Shown one piece after another: positions 60,204 to 64,000 of a DNA stretch of 64,000 bases (position 1 is its first letter; every line of letters begins with the position of its first letter). The notes below the pieces were generated by a model. It had not been told where the DNA came from. It was given only the letters and a program-made list of their open reading frames with translations, and ran no database searches. The position numbers and the translations under genes are program-made. The stretch is taken from contig DAMALH010000024.1 of NCBI GenBank assembly GCA_032000125.1, forward strand, positions 1 to 64,000, given 5' to 3'. Source of the stretch: Dryocola sp032000125. Lineage in GTDB: Bacteria; Pseudomonadota; Gammaproteobacteria; Enterobacterales; Enterobacteriaceae.

Positions 60204-60261
60204 CAAAAAATCATACTTCCCTCCGGCTTCCCCTTCCTATAATTACTGCAAATATTTCAGA

Positions 60262-61380
60262 ATGTTCCTAACTATCATGAGTGATGAACAGGGTTTCAGC
60301 AGATGGTTTTCCGGGAGAGCTATGGACTGCCCGACACACCTCAATGAAGACAGGCATCGCTCAGGAAGGCGGTTTGCCCGACGCGTTTACTTACCCAGGG
60401 TTATCGGCCTTGCCACAGGTTTTTTCTGCGTAGCGTCGGTACTGGTGATGCAACCCCTCTCCGGCTGGTGGTGGCTGCTGCTGGTGGGGAACGGCTTCAT
60501 CTGGCCGCACCTGGCCTGGCAGGTAGCCGACCGGTCGTCCGATCCTACCCGCGCTGAAATCCGCAACCTGATGATCGATTCCTGTATGGGCGGCGTGTGG
60601 ATTGCTGCAATGGGTTTGAACGCGCTGCCCTCAGCGCTGATTGTTGCCATGATGGGCATGAATAACATGGGCTGCGGCGGCGTAAAGCTGTTTTTATACG
60701 GCCTGCTGTTGCTTACCTGCGCCTGTAGCTTAACGCTTGGCCTGCTCCCTATCCCGCTTAATCTGGAAACCATGCCTTCTCAGGTCTGGATTTGCCTGCC
60801 GATGCTGATTGTCTATCCCATGTATTACGGGCTGGTCAGCTACCGCACGGCGATAAAACTCGCCGAGCACAAGCGCCGTTTAATGCAGCTCAGCACGCGA
60901 GACGGCATGACCGGCGTGTACAACCGCCGTCACTGGGAGCACCTGCTGCACGGGGAATATGACAACTGCCAGCGCTATCAGCGCAGCGCTACTCTATTGC
61001 TGATCGATATCGATCACTTCAAATCCATCAACGATAACTTTGGGCACGACGCGGGCGACGAGGCGATCCTCGCCATCACCGAGCATTTGCAGCTCACTTT
61101 GCGTATTACGGATGTGGTGGGGCGGTTCGGCGGCGATGAGTTCGGCGTGATCATGTCCGGCACGTCGCAGGAGAGCGCCATTCAGGCGATGGTGCGCGTT
61201 TACGAATACCTTGATACTTTCCGGCTGGCGCGCGCACCGCAGGTCGTTTTACAGATTAGCGTGGGCGTGGCGCAGTACGACCGCCGTATGAACAGCTATC
61301 GCGAGTGGCTCAAAGCGGCGGATTTAGCGCTTTATAAAGCAAAAAAATCCGGGCGAGGGCGCATTGAAGCCGCGGCCTGA
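60262..61380 (+). CDS. dgcC: Diguanylate cyclase DgcC (AdrA/YaiC)
   Basis: 372 residues from the ATG at 60262, equivalent to the E. coli start. An N-terminal MASE2 membrane domain (about 30-195, six hydrophobic segments) is followed by a GGDEF domain: MTGVYNRRHWEHLL, LLLIDIDHFKSINDNFGHDAGDEAIL and GRFGGDEFGVIMSG near residue 290. The inhibitory site RITD lies five residues upstream. It makes cyclic di-GMP that activates cellulose synthase and is CsgD-controlled in E. coli. It is convergent with proC. Confidence 0.94.
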   Translation: MFLTIMSDEQGFSRWFSGRAMDCPTHLNEDRHRSGRRFARRVYLPRVIGLATGFFCVASVLVMQPLSGWWWLLLVGNGFIWPHLAWQVADRSSDPTRAEIRNLMIDSCMGGVWIAAMGLNALPSALIVAMMGMNNMGCGGVKLFLYGLLLLTCACSLTLGLLPIPLNLETMPSQVWICLPMLIVYPMYYGLVSYRTAIKLAEHKRRLMQLSTRDGMTGVYNRRHWEHLLHGEYDNCQRYQRSATLLLIDIDHFKSINDNFGHDAGDEAILAITEHLQLTLRITDVVGRFGGDEFGVIMSGTSQESAIQAMVRVYEYLDTFRLARAPQVVLQISVGVAQYDRRMNSYREWLKAADLALYKAKKSGRGRIEAAA

Positions 61381-61411
61381 CGGGCAGCGTTTTTCCCTCT
61401 CCCGAAAGAGA

Positions 61412-62221
61412 TTATGACTTACCCAGATGCTCTGATTTCGCCATACACTTCACCATCGCTTCCATCACCGCGGCGCGGAAACCTTTTTCTTCCAGCACTT
61501 TTACCGCTTCAATGGTGGTGCCGCCCGGCGAGCAGACCATATCTTTCAGCTCGCCGGGATGCATGCCGGTTTCCAGCACCATCTTCGCGGAGCCCATCAC
61601 GGCCTGGGCTGCGAACTGATAAGCCTGTTTGCGCGGCATTCCGCCCAGTACGGCGGCATCCGCCATCGCTTCGATAAACATAAACACATAGGCCGGTGAC
61701 GAGCCGCTGACGCCGACAACCGGGTGGATCATCGCTTCGCTGACCACTTCGGCCTGGCCAAAGCTGCGGAAAATCGCTACCGCATCGGCGATATCTTCCG
61801 GGCTGACCAGCGCGTTTGGCGTGACGGAAGTCATACCGGCATTCACCAGCGCTGGGGTATTGGGCATGGCGCGAATGATTTTACGGTCATGGCCCAGCGC
61901 CGTCGCCAGCGAGTCGAGGGTAACGCCTGCGGCAACGGAAATAACCACCGTTTCTTTATTAAGGCTGGAAGTAATTTCACCCAGCACTTTTAGCATCACG
62001 CCGGGTTTTACCGCACCGAAAACGATGTCCGCAATCTGCGCGACCTGCTGGGCGCTTTGCGCAGGATTAACGCCGTACTCCTGGCGCAGCGCTTCCACTT
62101 TGTCCGGCGACGGGGTGTAAACCCAGATATTGCCGGGCTGAATGAGTCCACTGGAGATCAGGCCACCGAGGATAGCTTTCCCCATGTTGCCGCAGCCAAT
62201 AAAACCAATTTTCTTGTCCAT
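61412..62221 (-). CDS. proC: Pyrroline-5-carboxylate reductase
   Basis: 269 residues, identical in length to E. coli ProC. The NADPH motif is KKIGFIGCGNMGKAILGGLI, and the family signature near the C terminus is MVLETGMHPGELKDMVCSPGGTTIEAVKVLEEKGFRAAVMEAM. GVSGSSPAYVFMFIEAMADAAVLGGMPR is the substrate/dimer region. It catalyses the last step of proline biosynthesis. It is convergent with dgcC. Confidence 0.96.
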   Translation of the reverse strand: MDKKIGFIGCGNMGKAILGGLISSGLIQPGNIWVYTPSPDKVEALRQEYGVNPAQSAQQVAQIADIVFGAVKPGVMLKVLGEITSSLNKETVVISVAAGVTLDSLATALGHDRKIIRAMPNTPALVNAGMTSVTPNALVSPEDIADAVAIFRSFGQAEVVSEAMIHPVVGVSGSSPAYVFMFIEAMADAAVLGGMPRKQAYQFAAQAVMGSAKMVLETGMHPGELKDMVCSPGGTTIEAVKVLEEKGFRAAVMEAMVKCMAKSEHLGKS

Positions 62222-62321
62222 TGCGTCACTCCATTGTCTGTGATGTTTGCAGGGCTATAGCTTAACGCGCTTTCAGGCGATTCGGCTACGCTTAAGCAAA
62301 ACAGCGGAAGGAGTCCAGTTC

Positions 62322-62837
62322 ATGGCAAAACCTGTACCTGATGAATACACCGGACGTACCTATCCGGTAGAAGAAGATATGCGCTGGCAGCTTAAAGAGT
62401 GGAGCATTGAAAAATGGGGCCGCCGCTGCCTGCTGACGCTGGTGCTGCTGTCATTGCTGGGGGCATTTTCAGACGGCTGGCTAAGCCAGACCACCACGAC
62501 CAACAAGGAGGGAACGCTGAGCGTGGAGCATCAGCGCATAATGCGCGCCATGAGCGACGAGAACTTCACCCTGCGCGTTAAATTTGCCACGGGCCAGCCT
62601 ACCGTGCTGACGCTGGGGCAGGATTTTATGGACAACTTTGAGATTCAAAGCCTCCAGCCACAGCCTCTTCTTACCCATACCAGCCGGCATGAAATGGTGT
62701 TGACCTGGCCTGCGAGCGCGGGCAAAGAACAGGCGCTCTGGCTGACGGTCCAGCCCCAGTCCGCCGGGCATTTTATCTCCACCATCAGGCTTAAAGGCGC
62801 AGAGCCCGTGACCTTAAGCCAGTGGGTATTACCCTAA
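62322..62837 (+). CDS. Uncharacterised single-pass inner-membrane protein
   Basis: 171 residues from the ATG at 62322 (AAGGAG eight bases before). A cytoplasmic N-terminal 35 residues (EEDMRWQLKEWSIEKWGRR) and one membrane helix (CLLTLVLLSLLGAFSDGWL) precede a periplasmic domain of about 115 residues rich in beta structure (FTLRVKFATGQPTVLTLGQDFMDNFEIQ). It is followed after 9 bases by the DUF421 gene and very probably forms an operon with it. I do not recognise the domain. Confidence 0.72.
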   Translation: MAKPVPDEYTGRTYPVEEDMRWQLKEWSIEKWGRRCLLTLVLLSLLGAFSDGWLSQTTTTNKEGTLSVEHQRIMRAMSDENFTLRVKFATGQPTVLTLGQDFMDNFEIQSLQPQPLLTHTSRHEMVLTWPASAGKEQALWLTVQPQSAGHFISTIRLKGAEPVTLSQWVLP

Positions 62838-62846
62838 GGAAAAAAG

Positions 62847-63302
62847 ATGGATAACGTATTACGCGCGGTAGGCATGTACATACTGCTGATGATCGTGCTG
62901 AAAATCGCCGGACGGCGCACGCTGCTGGAAATGACCTCTTTTGACTTTATTCTGTTGCTTATCATCAGCGAAGCGACGCAACAGGCGCTGCTGGGCAATG
63001 ATTTTTCCTTCACCGGCGCCGCAATCACCATTATTACGCTGATTACCATGGATATCGTATTCGGCAAAATTAAAGAACGCTTCCCTCAGGTTGAACAGTT
63101 TATCGACGGCTCGCCGCTAATCCTCGTGGAGTATGGCCGTCCTCTGGAAAAGCGTATGCGTAAAGCGGGCATCAGCGAGGACGACATCCTCTCTTCCGCA
63201 CGGATGAATCAGGGGCTGGAACGTATGGATCAGATAAAGTTTGCCATTCTCGAAAAGACCGGCAAGATCGCCATCATTCCCGCAGAAGGTCAGGAGTCGT
63301 AA
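62847..63302 (+). CDS. DUF421 (YetF/YcaP-like) membrane protein
   Basis: 151 residues. Three short N-terminal hydrophobic helices, with KIAGRRTLLEMTSFDFILLLIISEATQQALLG as the family motif, are followed by a cytoplasmic domain containing FIDGSPLILVEYGRPLEKRMRKAGISEDDILSSAR. Members occur widely, including in sporulating bacteria, and have no agreed function. Its stop overlaps the yaiI start (TAATG), so the three genes from 62322 to 63763 are one operon. Confidence 0.88.
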   Translation: MDNVLRAVGMYILLMIVLKIAGRRTLLEMTSFDFILLLIISEATQQALLGNDFSFTGAAITIITLITMDIVFGKIKERFPQVEQFIDGSPLILVEYGRPLEKRMRKAGISEDDILSSARMNQGLERMDQIKFAILEKTGKIAIIPAEGQES

Positions 63303-63763
63303 TGCAAATTTGGGTGGACGCCGACGCGTGTCCAAAAGTTATCAAGGAAGTATTATTCCGCGCCGCGGAGCGCGCGCAGATCCTGGTTACTCTGGTCGCC
63401 AACCAGGGGATGAAAACGCCGCCGTCGCGTTTTATTCGCAGCCTTCAGGTTGCGGCGGGATTCGACGTGGCCGATAACGAAATTGTGCGCCGCTGTGAAA
63501 GCGGCGATCTGGTGATTACCGCAGATATTCCGCTGGCCGCGGATGTTATCGAAAAGGGTGCCGTGGCGCTGAACCCGCGCGGCGAGCGCTATACGCCAGC
63601 CACCATCCGCGAGCGGTTAACCATGCGTGATTTTATGGACACCCTGCGTGCAAGCGGCGTGCAGACCGGCGGGCCGGATAGCTTAAGCCAGCGCGACCGC
63701 CAGCAGTTTGCCAACGAGCTTGAAAAATGGCTGCTGGCAGCGGCGCGGGCCAGAAAAGCTTAA
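63302..63763 (+). CDS. yaiI: UPF0178 (DUF188) protein YaiI
   Basis: 153 residues. MQIWVDADACPKVIKEVLFRAAERA and DNEIVRRCESGDLVITADIPLAADVIEKGAVALNPRGERYT are the UPF0178 signature, with conserved aspartates suggesting a PIN/NYN-like nuclease fold. It lies next to proC as in E. coli but in an operon with the DUF421 gene. The biochemical activity is not established. Confidence 0.93.
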   Translation: MQIWVDADACPKVIKEVLFRAAERAQILVTLVANQGMKTPPSRFIRSLQVAAGFDVADNEIVRRCESGDLVITADIPLAADVIEKGAVALNPRGERYTPATIRERLTMRDFMDTLRASGVQTGGPDSLSQRDRQQFANELEKWLLAAARARKA

Positions 63764-64000
63764 ATCAGTGAGTCATCGTCGTTGCCAAAATCGTCATTGC
63801 CGATATCGCCGTAGTCATTTGTATCATCCTGCGGCAGGCCCGCGTCCTGATTAAGAAACTGGCTATCTTCTGCCTGGTTATAATCATCAACCGCGTTGAT
63901 CGCGGCGTTATTGGCGGGCTGTGCCGGCTCGTTGATGATATTTACCAGCTCTTCAGGCTGGGTATGGTGGAACATGCTGGTCAGCATATCCGCCATAATC
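63760..64000 (-). CDS. C-terminal part of an acidic protein, possibly DUF2076 family, cut by window edge
   Basis: The visible 78 residues begin IMADMLTSMFHHTQPEELVNII and end in an asparagine/aspartate-rich tail (NDYGDIGNDDFGNDDDSLI). The methionine at 63996 is only four bases from the window edge and may be internal. DUF2076 proteins have a glycine-rich helix followed by such an acidic tail, and MLTSMF resembles that region, but I cannot confirm it. The stop overlaps the end of yaiI by 4 bases on the opposite strand. Confidence 0.5.
   Translation of the reverse strand, partial: IMADMLTSMFHHTQPEELVNIINEPAQPANNAAINAVDDYNQAEDSQFLNQDAGLPQDDTNDYGDIGNDDFGNDDDSLI

Overview
The window is a stretch of an enterobacterial (Enterobacteriaceae) chromosome of moderately high GC. 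The best evidence is the right half, which follows the Escherichia coli order ampH - sbmA - yaiW - yaiY - yaiZ - ddlA - iraP - phoA - psiF - dgcC(adrA) - proC - yaiI, with homologues recognisable over their full length. ydhS, yjiN and a yncE-like gene are also present but not in the E. coli order. I cannot name the genus with confidence. No rRNA, tRNA, CRISPR array or intact prophage was seen.

Layout. 1-3.9 kb: the N-terminal part of an aromatic-amino-acid-lyase homologue that lacks the usual Ala-Ser-Gly triad, an OsmF/ProX-type binding protein, a LysR regulator, a TauE exporter and a PaaI thioesterase. 4.0-8.6 kb: a sugar-acid operon (IlvD-type dehydratase, RraA-type aldolase, ACS-family transporter, IclR regulator). 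8.6-10.75 kb: gene remnants around a calcineurin-like phosphoesterase, including a decayed Acb2/Tad1-like frame. 10.75-15.6 kb: a ferric-siderophore uptake operon (TonB receptor, binding protein, methyltransferase, permease) with no ATPase. 15.6-16.8 kb: fragments of a sugar kinase and an AraC regulator. 16.8-25.9 kb: a carbohydrate island (YihV-like kinase, class II aldolase, DeoR regulator, zinc dehydrogenase, MHS transporter, enolase-superfamily enzyme, aldehyde dehydrogenase, GntR regulator). Its two forward transcription units share a conserved 46-bp upstream element. 26.5-33.5 kb: a POT peptide transporter, RidA/LysR/SDR genes, and a mipA - response regulator - histidine kinase operon. 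33.6-38 kb: ydhS, a yncE-like lipoprotein gene, yjiN. 38.2-43 kb: a lactose/cellobiose-type PTS with outer-membrane porin and LacI regulator, but no glycosidase.

43-64 kb is the conserved ampH-to-yaiI backbone carrying insertions: a lipid A acyltransferase and a small periplasmic protein between ampH and sbmA; a marR-emrA-emrB efflux set plus a SnoaL-like protein and a LysR gene between sbmA and yaiW; and an extensin-like protein and an MdtG-like transporter between ddlA and iraP.

The most unusual observation is a roughly 140-bp structured repeat present twice in opposite orientation (47336-47475 and 53500-53641). Each copy lies between two copies of a terminator-type palindrome. The palindrome is the same on both sides of a given copy but differs between copies. 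Two internal stems are conserved, one with a compensatory base-pair change. It looks like a small non-autonomous mobile or RNA-structured element that targets and duplicates transcription terminators, and the two copies bracket the efflux cassette.
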